Positions 51,279-59,772 of a stretch of 64,000 bases of DNA are shown in pieces. The stretch is from NCBI RefSeq assembly GCF_009834565.1, contig NZ_CP019428.1:2604001-2668000 (forward strand), in the 5' to 3' direction. This stretch comes from Pseudomonas sp. R76. Lineage in GTDB: Bacteria; Pseudomonadota; Gammaproteobacteria; Pseudomonadales; Pseudomonadaceae. The notes under the pieces were generated by a model. It was not told the DNA's origin. It worked only from the letters and a program-made list of their open reading frames with translations, and did no database searches. The translations under genes and the position numbers were made by a program. The stretch's first letter is position 1; every line of letters starts with the position of its first letter.

Positions 51279-53180
51279 TCAATCCATACTCGATACGGCG
51301 GCAACTCCAAACCATCTTATAGCAGTTGCTAAGGCTTTCTCGCTGGGGTTCCGATAATAAACGACCAAGCTTTTTTTAGAACGCGTACTGCAAACATAGA
51401 AAAGCTTCTTTGTTCTTTCAAGGACAGATGGGTTGCCCGCTTCTTCGAAGAGATAATTAAAATTATATTTGCTCCATCTTCCGTTATCTAATACAACAAG
51501 AACATTATCGAATTCAGCCCCTTTTATTTTGTGCTGAGTGGAGAATGGGGTGTAGCCTTCTAAGTATTGGTATAATTTTTTGAATTCAGCAAATCTAACC
51601 TCTCTCACTCTGTCGTAAACATAGCAGTTACGTGCTATAAAAACCGAAAGCTTATCATCCTTTCTGCATATCCCGAGTTCATCAGCTCTGTCGATGACTG
51701 TGCCGATTGTTGAGTTGGACATTTCTTTTAATTCATCGATGAGATCCTTAAGTCTTCTCTTGTCATCGATTGAGCGTATCTTAAACTCCGAGCGCTTCAG
51801 AAACTCATTGTATTTTTTGCTTTCGTAAAGGTTCACCATATGTTGAATCTTGAATAAGTGTCTTATCAAGGCATCACGTTTACTACCAGCCTTTGAAGAT
51901 CCGTTTGGATCATCTTTTTTATCGTCTACAAGGGCGTCTTTAGACAAGTATATACGCCTGAAAACCTCATACGGCTCGGCAAGTGCGCGTTCGTACAGAT
52001 CGCGATGCAGGTCTATAAACTGCTGCATCCCCGGTGTAGGAGATAGATTCGCTTTGTCTGCTGGAAATGTATCAGTTAAATTTTGTATTACCTGTTCGAA
52101 TGTAAAGTTCGAAAAGTCCGTGGGAGCTTTTCGAACTTTGATAAATTTCTTTATGCGGTCCCGAAATTCGAGTACTTTATCGCCATCATATATTAGCATT
52201 AGCTCAGGAAAGCCTGCTTTAGGTGCGATCAAATTATGAGTTAGGTTTAATTCTTTATTTTCTTTGCTTTGGCTGAAATCCCAGCCCAGCGAGTCTTTAA
52301 CTTGCTGCAATTGATCATTTGGCCCTTCGGTGTAAATAAACTTAATTTCGCCTTCTATAATTACGCCGTCTAGCATGTTGGGCGCATTTGCGTCGAGTGA
52401 AGCTACTTGCCGCAAATTGTCAGTTCTCAACCTGTTGGCAAGCTCAAATACTAACCTTGGGTTTCTTCGATTTTGTTCTTTCTTTACCTCGTAGACAATT
52501 TTTTTCTCAATATATTTGTCTAGATTTCCAACGCCGTCGTCATAAATTGACTGCATCGCATCCCCAAAGAATCCGACAATATTTCTCTTCACTCCTTGCT
52601 GGAAATGCTCAAGAAATATTTCAATCACCGATGCTGACGTGTCTTGATATTCGTCGATAAATATAAATTTGTATCTGTCTTTTGCTATGTCACAAAGTTT
52701 CGGGTGGGAGCGGAACATTTCGTGAGCGATAATGAGCAATTCGTCATGAGATATAATGCCTTCTCGGACTAATGTGTATTCTTTGTACTTGACCTCTTTC
52801 CCTTTCAATGCAGAGGGATCAAAGTCATCGTCCGGATTTATAATAGAATCAGGGTCTTCACTCTCCAAAGACTGTATCAACACATCCATAAGCTCTGATC
52901 TGTATGGGCGTATTAGATCCCATAAAAACTCATGAATCGTGCCTACGTGCAGCCTTTGATCAGTTATGCGGCTACGAATTTCTGCAACCGCAGCATTTGT
53001 AAACGTCATACAGGCAATAGTACAATTCAAATTTTCGATTAATACTTGTCTTATACACTGTACCAGTGAATAAGTCTTGCCACTGCCTGCGCCCCCGCTA
53101 AGCAAGAAATTTTTCCCGTCATCAATTAATTTAAATATCTCCTGGACTTCAGGTTCTAAGATTAACCTTGCTTCAGCCAT
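51279..53180 (-). CDS. gajB: UvrD/Rep-like helicase, GajB-like (Gabija-type defence)
   Basis: A 633-residue superfamily 1 helicase. Walker A is LLSGGAGSGKTYS (about 26-38), motif II FIFIDEYQDT (about 168-177), motif III FFGDAMQSIYD, motif V STQHKIKGAEFDNVLVVLD (about 548-566) and motif VI LFYVCSTRSKKSLVVYYR. It overlaps the 3' end of the OLD-nuclease gene by 19 bases. That OLD nuclease plus UvrD-like helicase pair is the Gabija layout, in which GajB activates or assists the GajA nuclease during phage infection. It is larger than the usual ~500-residue GajB. Codon use is AT-rich relative to neighbours. Confidence 0.82.
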   Translation of the reverse strand: MAEARLILEPEVQEIFKLIDDGKNFLLSGGAGSGKTYSLVQCIRQVLIENLNCTIACMTFTNAAVAEIRSRITDQRLHVGTIHEFLWDLIRPYRSELMDVLIQSLESEDPDSIINPDDDFDPSALKGKEVKYKEYTLVREGIISHDELLIIAHEMFRSHPKLCDIAKDRYKFIFIDEYQDTSASVIEIFLEHFQQGVKRNIVGFFGDAMQSIYDDGVGNLDKYIEKKIVYEVKKEQNRRNPRLVFELANRLRTDNLRQVASLDANAPNMLDGVIIEGEIKFIYTEGPNDQLQQVKDSLGWDFSQSKENKELNLTHNLIAPKAGFPELMLIYDGDKVLEFRDRIKKFIKVRKAPTDFSNFTFEQVIQNLTDTFPADKANLSPTPGMQQFIDLHRDLYERALAEPYEVFRRIYLSKDALVDDKKDDPNGSSKAGSKRDALIRHLFKIQHMVNLYESKKYNEFLKRSEFKIRSIDDKRRLKDLIDELKEMSNSTIGTVIDRADELGICRKDDKLSVFIARNCYVYDRVREVRFAEFKKLYQYLEGYTPFSTQHKIKGAEFDNVLVVLDNGRWSKYNFNYLFEEAGNPSVLERTKKLFYVCSTRSKKSLVVYYRNPSEKALATAIRWFGVAAVSSMD

Positions 53181-55396
53181 TTTAGAGCCTCCTTTATGTA
53201 GCTAGGGGTGTTCCAGTTGGAAAACTCAATGTCCACTTTGATAGGTTTGCCTGTTTGTGCATCTGTAAGTGTTAACTCATGTGTCGTGCTATTTAATAGT
53301 ACTTCCATAGCGAAAGACGGTTTGCTACCTATTGCTTTTTCAGCACATGTGTAGGCGTCAGTGACGGAGTTTGCAAAGTCTTTTAGATGTTTTTGGACTA
53401 GTGAAGGCAGTTTTATCTTTCCGATAAATTTGTTTTGTTCATCGAAGGTTAGGCCTTTTATAAAATCTCTATTTATGTGAAAAAAAGCATCCTCGAAGCT
53501 ACGTGCGTGGTAGCCCTCATCTAGCGAATTTTTTTCTTCGGTTTGATATGCGCAAAGTAGCTCCCCATCTGCGCACTGACGCCAAGGAGTGTCAGTTTTT
53601 TTTGTTAGTGTTTTATTTGTCATCTTGAGAGCGCTGTAAAATGCTAAATCGTCAGTATTATAGAAAAAAACCAAAGATGCATTGGTGGTGTGAGTGCCTT
53701 CGGCAACCCGGCATTTTTTAAGTTCAGTTTTTGCTTCCCCCTGCTTGTTAAGTTGAGGCTTGTCGTGTTCATCTAAATCAGGGAACTCTTTGGCTGAATC
53801 AATATCAGTGATAATGAGGGAGCGGACACCAATAAAATTAACAAATTTCTCAAAAATATGTGAGTACGCACCAACCTCAATCATTGAGATGTTTTGGGAT
53901 AACAGCGGAATCTGGCTTGTCGAGCCAGACGTAATATCCTCTATTAGATCTTCCTGATCAATTTTCATCATCATTGCTGGAAGTAAAACTCGCTCGGTAT
54001 CACCCTCGATAAAAATTGCTTTGTCAGCAAAAAACAATTCAGATCTATGAATTGTAAGGTACTGTTTCAGAAAGGTATAATGCTGTGAGTCACCATAATA
54101 ATCTTTAAGGTCTTTCAAGTTTTTGGAGGTCACACACCCATCTTTCTTCTTGAAGTATTTAATATCTTCAAAGTCGCTTTCGGAAACTATATAAGACGAA
54201 TGGGTACTCAATATTGTCTGGAGAGTTCTGACAACCCCGTCGGTACGGGTAATTCCTGGTCTCAATAAAGACTTAATATTTTTTATGAAGATTCTTTGGA
54301 GTTGAGGATGTGTGTGGGCTTCAGGTTCTTCAATAAATAGTAAGTTGACGTCGGAAGGTGACTCGCTGATATCTTTATGGAAGTCATGAAGCTTGAGCTT
54401 GATCTCAAATATCATGCTAATGAGATTGAGGTATCCCAGACCATTGTAGTTCTCAGGCAGGTCGTGCTCACCCCCCCCCAATCCATACATGACTGTAGTG
54501 TTTTCCTCCAAGAGGTCTCGATGTTGCAGTGATGATACGATTTTTATTATTGATTCGTTCTGGTTTATTCCTCCAAATTTTTTTACATCGTCAATTACGT
54601 CTTCAAATATTTTTTCATACACTAAGTTAAGCTTGTTGTCAGTCGTGGTTAATGTGTCCTTAAAATCTTCCACAACGTTCTGATCTGGATTGCCAGACTC
54701 AAGTTTCTTGTAAATTTTGGCGGACAGTACGGAAAGCGAATTATCAGCGTCTTTGTTAGACACGTTTCTACGTGCGCTAATCCATTTGAAATTTATTATT
54801 TTCGATAGGTTGATGCCTTCAGCATCTAGGTCGACGAAATCCGTGTCGTCTTCTAAGTTCGATTCTATATCGAATCGCAGACTGCGTCTTGATATTGAAA
54901 AATATTTGCCGTGTGATTCTTTCAGGTGATCAAATAGGTTTTTGTAAGGTTTTCCTTCAGCTAGTTTTTTAGATCTTATATTGTGGAAGTCGGTTGAAAG
55001 ACTTTGTATGTCCTCTTTGTTGGCTCCATACTCAAAAGCCAGAACCACATATTTGTTTTCGGGGTCAAGGTCCATTATCACCTTGTCGCCGATGTGCTCA
55101 AGATCATCTTCGTCGTCATATTGGATGAATATTTTTAATGATATTGCTATCCGCTGATCATTAGGTGATGTGCCTTCGACCACTTTCAAAAGAAGATCTT
55201 TTGTGTCGCTATTTAGATCTTCAAATGTAAATGTATTTTTTGTTGAGTTTCCGCCAATAAATTTTTCTAGACATAGAAGAAATGACGTTTTACCACAATT
55301 ATTTTTGCCGATTATTAACGATAAATTCTTTTCTATATCTACAGTCGTTTTCTTTAGTAGCCTAAAGTTTTCTACAGTGATTTTTGTGACTCGCAT
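53162..55396 (-). CDS. gajA: OLD-family ATPase-TOPRIM endonuclease, GajA-like (Gabija-type defence)
   Basis: A 744-residue OLD nuclease. The ABC-type ATPase has Walker A GKNNCGKTS (30-38), a signature-like GLGGGEHDLPENYNGLGYLN near 305, Walker B LLFIEEPEAHTHPQLQ near 350-365 and an H-loop LSTHSSYIVSES. The TOPRIM domain has the catalytic Glu in AIFIEGDTERVLLPAM (near 462) and the metal-binding ITDIDS pair near 530. In Gabija the nuclease nicks DNA when nucleotide levels drop during phage growth. It is longer than typical GajA (about 580). A nine-G run (54471-54479 on the plus strand) lies in the signature region. First gene of the two-gene operon. Confidence 0.85.
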   Translation of the reverse strand: MRVTKITVENFRLLKKTTVDIEKNLSLIIGKNNCGKTSFLLCLEKFIGGNSTKNTFTFEDLNSDTKDLLLKVVEGTSPNDQRIAISLKIFIQYDDEDDLEHIGDKVIMDLDPENKYVVLAFEYGANKEDIQSLSTDFHNIRSKKLAEGKPYKNLFDHLKESHGKYFSISRRSLRFDIESNLEDDTDFVDLDAEGINLSKIINFKWISARRNVSNKDADNSLSVLSAKIYKKLESGNPDQNVVEDFKDTLTTTDNKLNLVYEKIFEDVIDDVKKFGGINQNESIIKIVSSLQHRDLLEENTTVMYGLGGGEHDLPENYNGLGYLNLISMIFEIKLKLHDFHKDISESPSDVNLLFIEEPEAHTHPQLQRIFIKNIKSLLRPGITRTDGVVRTLQTILSTHSSYIVSESDFEDIKYFKKKDGCVTSKNLKDLKDYYGDSQHYTFLKQYLTIHRSELFFADKAIFIEGDTERVLLPAMMMKIDQEDLIEDITSGSTSQIPLLSQNISMIEVGAYSHIFEKFVNFIGVRSLIITDIDSAKEFPDLDEHDKPQLNKQGEAKTELKKCRVAEGTHTTNASLVFFYNTDDLAFYSALKMTNKTLTKKTDTPWRQCADGELLCAYQTEEKNSLDEGYHARSFEDAFFHINRDFIKGLTFDEQNKFIGKIKLPSLVQKHLKDFANSVTDAYTCAEKAIGSKPSFAMEVLLNSTTHELTLTDAQTGKPIKVDIEFSNWNTPSYIKEALKWLKQG
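54471..54479. repeat. Nine-base homopolymer (C9/G9) inside gajA-like gene
   Basis: The coding strand reads ATTGGGGGGGGGTGAG within the codons for the ATPase signature GLGGGEHD. A run of this length in an otherwise AT-rich gene is exceptional. Slippage by one base would truncate the nuclease near residue 310. Confidence 0.9.
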
Positions 55397-55886
55397 TACG
55401 ACTTCCTTTCATCAGCGACATATATTTTTTTGCAGTGCTACTCTCACGGCCCTCTGAGCCAGCATTAGACTAACCAGCAGGTCCGTGCCGGTGAGATTGC
55501 GTTATAGATAAACTCAATTGTTTTTAAGTCTCATACCTCATCAGTGCAGTCAGCTCCCCCAAAAATAAATAGCACGGTGATGGCACATTAGACCTATAGA
55601 AATTTTAAGGCAAGTCGGGCCTAGGCTCTGCTGAACGCGGCGCTCACTGGCGTTCTATCCGTAGGCTGTGGGTTAAGGAAAAAAGGGAAAAATTTATCTG
55701 ACCTCTATTAATAAGATCGGAAATCAGCCAGCAGAAAACAATCGCCACGGATGGCCTTGGTAGCTTGTTGCGCCGAAAATAAACCGGATAGAAAAAGTTA
55801 AAGGTTCATTTCCCATCGGCTTGAGAGTCCATTCGCCCACCGCCAAAGTAATTCATAAACTCCCGCATTACCGCCGTAACCACCTC
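55397..55886. other. AT-rich intergenic region upstream of the defence operon
   Basis: This 490-bp stretch holds the promoter region of the Gabija-like operon. The ribosome site GAAAGGA lies just upstream of 55396. No gene seen; frames antisense to 55887-56195 are shadows. Palindromic short motifs such as TTTTTAAGTC are present, but no repeat class found elsewhere. Low GC matches the operon. Confidence 0.55.
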
Positions 55887-56195
55887 CTACGAAGCAATCT
55901 CCCAAAACCTTCTCTCCCCCAAAACCGGCTCCAACCGCTTGATAAGTTCCTGCGCCGTATTGTGCTGGCCCGTACGCAACCAGTGCCTGAACATATCCTC
56001 GTTTTCCTGCCTCGATAGCTGCGCAGCCTGGAGCAGTTTGAGTGCGTATCGGTAGTTCAGCGGCCACAGCTGCTTCAAAAAATCGAGTCTCTCAGCAATG
56101 GGAAGCCCCACTAACCAGCGCCTCACATCCTTATCCATCTGAGCAGTGCCAGATCGGGATGCCACCTGTTCCGGTGTGAAACGAATGTCGTCCAT
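55887..56195 (-). CDS. Hypothetical 102-residue protein
   Basis: Not recognised. It is a helical, charged, cytosolic protein: FTPEQVASRSGTAQMDKDVR, RWLVGLPIAERLDFLKQLWP, MFRHWLRTGQHNTAQELIKR and LEPVLGERRFWEIAS. The pattern looks protein-like and its GC resembles the chromosome rather than the defence operon. No strong ribosome site precedes the ATG. It could be a small Pseudomonas-specific gene at the island edge. Confidence 0.5.
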   Translation of the reverse strand: MDDIRFTPEQVASRSGTAQMDKDVRRWLVGLPIAERLDFLKQLWPLNYRYALKLLQAAQLSRQENEDMFRHWLRTGQHNTAQELIKRLEPVLGERRFWEIAS

Positions 56196-56297
56196 GGTGT
56201 GCGAGGCCGAAGAGATCTAAGGAAGATTTCATTCTGTCCCAAGCACAGGAATAACGGGCAGCTTTATTTTATCGCTCATACGGCACTCAATTTCGCA

Positions 56298-56403
56298 GCC
56301 CCTCCAAAAACGAAAAAACCACCCACACCCCAGCCGCAAAGCCACGATATGGATGGTCCCTTCAATCACTCTCAAACCACTACATTCAGCCACCTCAAAC
56401 CCC
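56298..56403. repeat. Direct repeat copy A (orphan copy of permease 3' end and terminator)
   Basis: This 106-bp segment (GCCCCTCCAAAAACG ... ACATTCAGCCACCTCAAACCCC) is about three-quarters identical to 58011-58115, which is the terminator and last codons of the NCS1 permease gene. The hairpin with a T-run on the minus strand is retained, so it may now end transcription of the effector-like gene at 56503. No permease coding sequence follows it. Confidence 0.7.
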
Positions 56404-56502
56404 GTTTTTCAATGCCCGCTTTTGGCGGTTAGCTACACCTCGTGTAAGGCAGCTTTGGGTCGTAAGCCGCACCATGGGTTCTTGCTAGCGGCTAGAGCGC
56501 AG

Positions 56503-57447
56503 TCATGACTTATTTAACACTTCATAACCACTCCTGGAGAACTGCACCATCTTGCCGATCTCGGTCTTAGGGTCATCCAAGAGTCCGCCTAGCCTTCCAG
56601 ACTCTGGTCGTCGGCTTTGCCCCCTTCGCAAACTAGGGTCGTTATCAATGAAATGAGCCACATGCGCCAAGCGGTACATGGCATCGGCACGAGATTCAGG
56701 GTCTGGATTGTTTTTGGTGAAGTCACCTACGCGCCTTATCAGGGCGTCGCGAATCCTCAGCGGATATCCTTCCTGCGGGTTACGGTCCATTATTTCCCAC
56801 ATAATTCCCGCGTTCAGAATAGGGTTGCCGTCGAAGATATCCGCGGCTGAACGTTGATCGCCTGCGGGACGCGTTTCCTCGCGTGAAGGCGGACTCGACA
56901 CATTGGCCTCACCGCGTACGGCAGGTTCCGTCCCAAGAGGAGCGTTTTTTTTCTGAGCCGCGTCATTGGCGGCATCCATCAACGCGGGATAACCGCCCCG
57001 AGCAAACGCCAATACCAGTCGCGCTTCGGAGCCTTCAAAAGAAAAATACTCGCTCTCCGGGTCTAGAAGCATAGGAACAATGTGCTGTTCGCCGTCGATT
57101 TTGCCGTTTCCGGCCTTTGAATCGGCGCCACCCTGCCCGTCGATGAAGCGAAGTACCGCCTCAGCTTTCAGTGCATTAGCCTTTTGAACGTCCGGGGGCA
57201 GGCGGTAGTCATCCCACTCACCCGTGTGCGTTTTAAAGGCTTTCAGGTCTTCAGGGTTCAATATGTAGTCAAGATTTTTGAACAACGGGCCCGCCGTAAT
57301 TTCCGATACCGAACGTTGGTCAACCCTCTCGCCTTGAACAGAAACTGGTTGCTTTGGGCCTGGGGCGACTTTACTAGGTGTACGTTCTGTAACGGGAAGG
57401 TTTTGAATTAGGCTGGATATCTGAGTACTCACAGAAGGAATCGTCAT
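56503..57447 (-). CDS. Candidate type III secreted effector, unrecognised
   Basis: A 314-residue protein starting MTIPSVSTQISSLIQNLPVT: Ser/Thr/Gln-rich, amphipathic and acidic-free in the first ~20 residues, the style of a type III secretion signal. No Sec signal and no membrane segment. ADSKAGNGKIDGEQHIVPML (about 128-147) resembles an EF-hand-like calcium loop. The C-terminal half (FDGNPILNAGIMWEIMDRNP) has no family that I recognise. The ATG at 57447 is chosen over one 12 bases upstream because GCAGGTAA sits just ahead of it. A hrp box with one mismatch lies 58 bases upstream. Distant kinship to HrpK/HrpF translocators was considered but not supported. Confidence 0.65.
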   Translation of the reverse strand: MTIPSVSTQISSLIQNLPVTERTPSKVAPGPKQPVSVQGERVDQRSVSEITAGPLFKNLDYILNPEDLKAFKTHTGEWDDYRLPPDVQKANALKAEAVLRFIDGQGGADSKAGNGKIDGEQHIVPMLLDPESEYFSFEGSEARLVLAFARGGYPALMDAANDAAQKKNAPLGTEPAVRGEANVSSPPSREETRPAGDQRSAADIFDGNPILNAGIMWEIMDRNPQEGYPLRIRDALIRRVGDFTKNNPDPESRADAMYRLAHVAHFIDNDPSLRRGQSRRPESGRLGGLLDDPKTEIGKMVQFSRSGYEVLNKS

Positions 57448-57504
57448 ATTTACCTGCATTTATAAAGGTTGGATAGGCAGCCACACATAGGCGTGGCCCC
57501 ACTC

Positions 57505-57533
57505 TAATTGGTCAGGGCGCAGGAATTGGTTCC
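57505..57533 (-). promoter_or_regulatory. hrp box (HrpL-type promoter), one mismatch
   Basis: Minus strand GGAACC-N16-CCAATTA against the consensus GGAAC(C/T)-N15/16-CCACNNA: perfect -35-like half and spacing, one change (C to A) in the second half. It lies 58 bases upstream of the ATG at 57447, a normal distance. Recognised in Pseudomonas by the ECF sigma factor HrpL (RspL in fluorescens strains). Confidence 0.6.
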
Positions 57534-57647
57534 GTCTCAGTGGATGGCGCTTCTGTACTTTCCAGAGAAATCCTTGCTGTAGGTAAGATCGGAAGCGCCT
57601 TGGGAGAAGGCACAGGGAAATTTCTCTATAGGATGGCGGGGGATTAA

Positions 57648-58007
57648 ATGGTCTTTGAATATATCGGCATGTGCGCTGGGGTCGTCATGATATTAAGCTT
57701 CCCGCTCTTTTTTTGTGCCAAGTTCAAAAAGCTCGACGCAGCAGAGCGCTATGTGGAGGGCAGCGCTTACATCACTGTGCACAGGAATATTATCCGTCAT
57801 GCTCCATTTGATGGAAGGCCTCAGCGCCTGGTTGCTATGGGTATCATCATTCTTATTCCAAAAATACTTCAATGGAGGCGTTTAGTACGGGTCGAGGACG
57901 TTGATAAAATTCCACGGCATCTCAAGTGCTGGATGGTCATACCGACACTGATTGCTTTCACATCCGTCACCGTCATGTGTATCAGTTGGCTCTTGATAGA
58001 AAACTAA
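57648..58007 (+). CDS. Small membrane protein, unknown
   Basis: A 119-residue protein with an N-terminal hydrophobic segment (about 5-24, MCAGVVMILSFPLFFCAKF), a middle hydrophobic stretch (LVAMGIIILIPKIL) and a C-terminal segment (WMVIPTLIAFTSVTVMCISW). Charged loops lie between, so it has two or three membrane helices. A GGCGGGGGA ribosome site lies seven bases before the ATG. Not recognised. It lies divergent from the effector-like gene and ends four bases before direct-repeat copy B, so it belongs to the inserted module. Confidence 0.6.
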   Translation: MVFEYIGMCAGVVMILSFPLFFCAKFKKLDAAERYVEGSAYITVHRNIIRHAPFDGRPQRLVAMGIIILIPKILQWRRLVRVEDVDKIPRHLKCWMVIPTLIAFTSVTVMCISWLLIEN

Positions 58008-58010
58008 ACC

Positions 58011-58115
58011 GCCCGCCCCAAACTGAAAAACCACCCATACCCCGGCCGCAAATCCAGGATATGGGTGGCTCAAAACATCAGGATCAAATCACGACATTCA
58101 GCTACCTCAAACCCC
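58011..58115. repeat. Direct repeat copy B (native permease 3' end and terminator)
   Basis: A 105-bp segment matching copy A at 56298-56403. It includes the last codons and stop of the NCS1 permease gene and its minus-strand terminator (CCACCCATA ... TATGGGTGG followed by TTTTTC, about 58031-58072). The pair brackets 56404-58010. Confidence 0.7.
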
Positions 58116-59522
58116 ACTCACCAACTTCCCCCCCTCCATCCTGCGCTTATACGCACTGTCCCGACTCGCCAACCAAAAATACAACGGCGATGTCACCACC
58201 AACCCCACCACCCAGGACAAGTCCGCGCCGTTAATGTGTTCCGAAATCGGCCCCACATACAGCGGTGTGTTCATAAACGGAATCTGCACCGCAATCCCCA
58301 CCGCGTACGCCAGCAGCGCTTGTGGGTTGTACTTGCCGTAGATGCCGCCATCGACGCGGAAGATCGAGGCGATGTCGTATTTGCCTTTGTGGATCGCGTA
58401 GAAGTCGATCAGGTTGATCGCCGTCCACGGCACCAGCACCACGAGCAGCACCAGCACCATGTCGACGAAGTGGCCGATGAAGTCTTTGGAGGCGAACACG
58501 GCTGCGATGGCGCAGGCGGCGAGTACGAGGATGGAGATCACTGCGCGGCTTTTGGCGGTGGGGATCCAGCGGTAGGCGAAGGTCTGTACCAGGGTGATGA
58601 TCGACAGCACCGCGCCGTACAGGTTGAGGGCGTTGTGGCTGATTACGCTGAGCAAAAACAGCACGAGCATCAGCGGGCCGATGGCGCCGGTGGCGAGTTT
58701 GACGGCGTCCATGGTGTCCATGCCGACTGGGGTGGCGAGCACGGCGACGGCGCCGAAGATGAAGGCCAGGCTGGAGCCGAGGGCGGAGCCCAGGTAGGTG
58801 GTCCAGAAGGTGGACGCCACGGGTACGTCGGCCGGCAGGTAGCGGGAGTAGTCCGACACGTAGGGCGCGAAGGCGATTTGCCACAGCGCGGCGAGGGACA
58901 CGGTGGCCAGCCAACCGGAGATGTTGAAGCTGCCACGGGTCAGAAAGTCCGTGGTTTGCACGTGGGTGAAGATGTAGCCGAAGCCCAGCACGATGCCGGC
59001 GCCGAGTACCCAGGTGCCGATGCGGTTGAGCACGTGGATGAAGCGGTAGCCGATGATGCCGATGATGCCGGAACCGATGGCGCCGATGACGATGCCGACG
59101 GGCACGGGCACGCTGTCGACCACGCCGTGCAGGGATTTACCCGCCAGCACGATGTTGGAGGCGAAGAAGCCGATGTACATGACGCCGGCGATGACCACCA
59201 CCAGCAGGGCGCCGAGGGAGCCGAACTGCGCGCGGCTCTGGATCATTTGCGGGATGCCCATTTGCGGGCCTTGGGCCGAGTGCAGCGCCATCAGCACGCC
59301 GCCGACCAGGTGGCCGACGAGGATGGCGACGATGCCCCAGACCAGGTTCAGGTGGAACAGTTGTACACCCAGGGCACCGGTGACGATCGGCAACGGCGCG
59401 ATGTTGCCGCCGAACCACAGGGTGAACAGGTCTCTTACCTTTCCATGGCGATCTTCCGGGGGCACGTATCCAATCGTGTGTTTTTCGATAAGCGGGGCGG
59501 AGGATGTTGCAGTGGTAACCAT
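58107..59522 (-). CDS. NCS1-family purine/cytosine permease-like transporter
   Basis: A 471-residue protein with about twelve hydrophobic segments. The N-terminus TIGYVPPEDRHGKVRDLFTLWFGGNIAPLPIVTGALG matches the NCS1 opening (helix 1 unwound region). DYSRYLPADVPVASTFWTTYLGS and SHNALNLYGAVLSIITLVQ match later family motifs. It probably imports a nucleobase or related heterocycle by cation symport. ATG at 59522 has GGAG seven bases upstream. It is divergent from a LysR gene (250-bp gap), its likely regulator. No catabolic enzyme gene is adjacent. Confidence 0.88.
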   Translation of the reverse strand: MVTTATSSAPLIEKHTIGYVPPEDRHGKVRDLFTLWFGGNIAPLPIVTGALGVQLFHLNLVWGIVAILVGHLVGGVLMALHSAQGPQMGIPQMIQSRAQFGSLGALLVVVIAGVMYIGFFASNIVLAGKSLHGVVDSVPVPVGIVIGAIGSGIIGIIGYRFIHVLNRIGTWVLGAGIVLGFGYIFTHVQTTDFLTRGSFNISGWLATVSLAALWQIAFAPYVSDYSRYLPADVPVASTFWTTYLGSALGSSLAFIFGAVAVLATPVGMDTMDAVKLATGAIGPLMLVLFLLSVISHNALNLYGAVLSIITLVQTFAYRWIPTAKSRAVISILVLAACAIAAVFASKDFIGHFVDMVLVLLVVLVPWTAINLIDFYAIHKGKYDIASIFRVDGGIYGKYNPQALLAYAVGIAVQIPFMNTPLYVGPISEHINGADLSWVVGLVVTSPLYFWLASRDSAYKRRMEGGKLVSGV

Positions 59523-59772
59523 GACGAGCTCCAAGGCAAGGTGAGTACGTTGACGTACTTCGCTGTGCGACGCGTGTGCGGCGCTTTGTTGTTGGAGTGA
59601 TCATCTGCAATGGGCGCGGGGAGGTAAATTAGTAAGTTTGTTGCTATAGACCTTAAAAAAAGTATCTCGCCGGATTTTTTGCTCCGGTATGTTGCAGGTG
59701 CTTGAATCAGTGTGAAAAAGCCGATTTTTACGCACGTGTTTGGGGCGAAGTTCCCCGTTTTCGGAGGTCCCG

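Noticed and set aside
51279..55396. PARIS, Septu or retron-type assignment for the two-gene defence operon
   Set aside because: PARIS separates ATPase and TOPRIM into two genes, Septu has an HNH partner, and no reverse transcriptase is present; ATPase and TOPRIM are fused here beside a UvrD-like helicase.
58065..59600. A 511-codon plus-strand frame over the permease gene
   Set aside because: Antisense shadow; low-complexity Asp/Gly/His/Val content and no start context.
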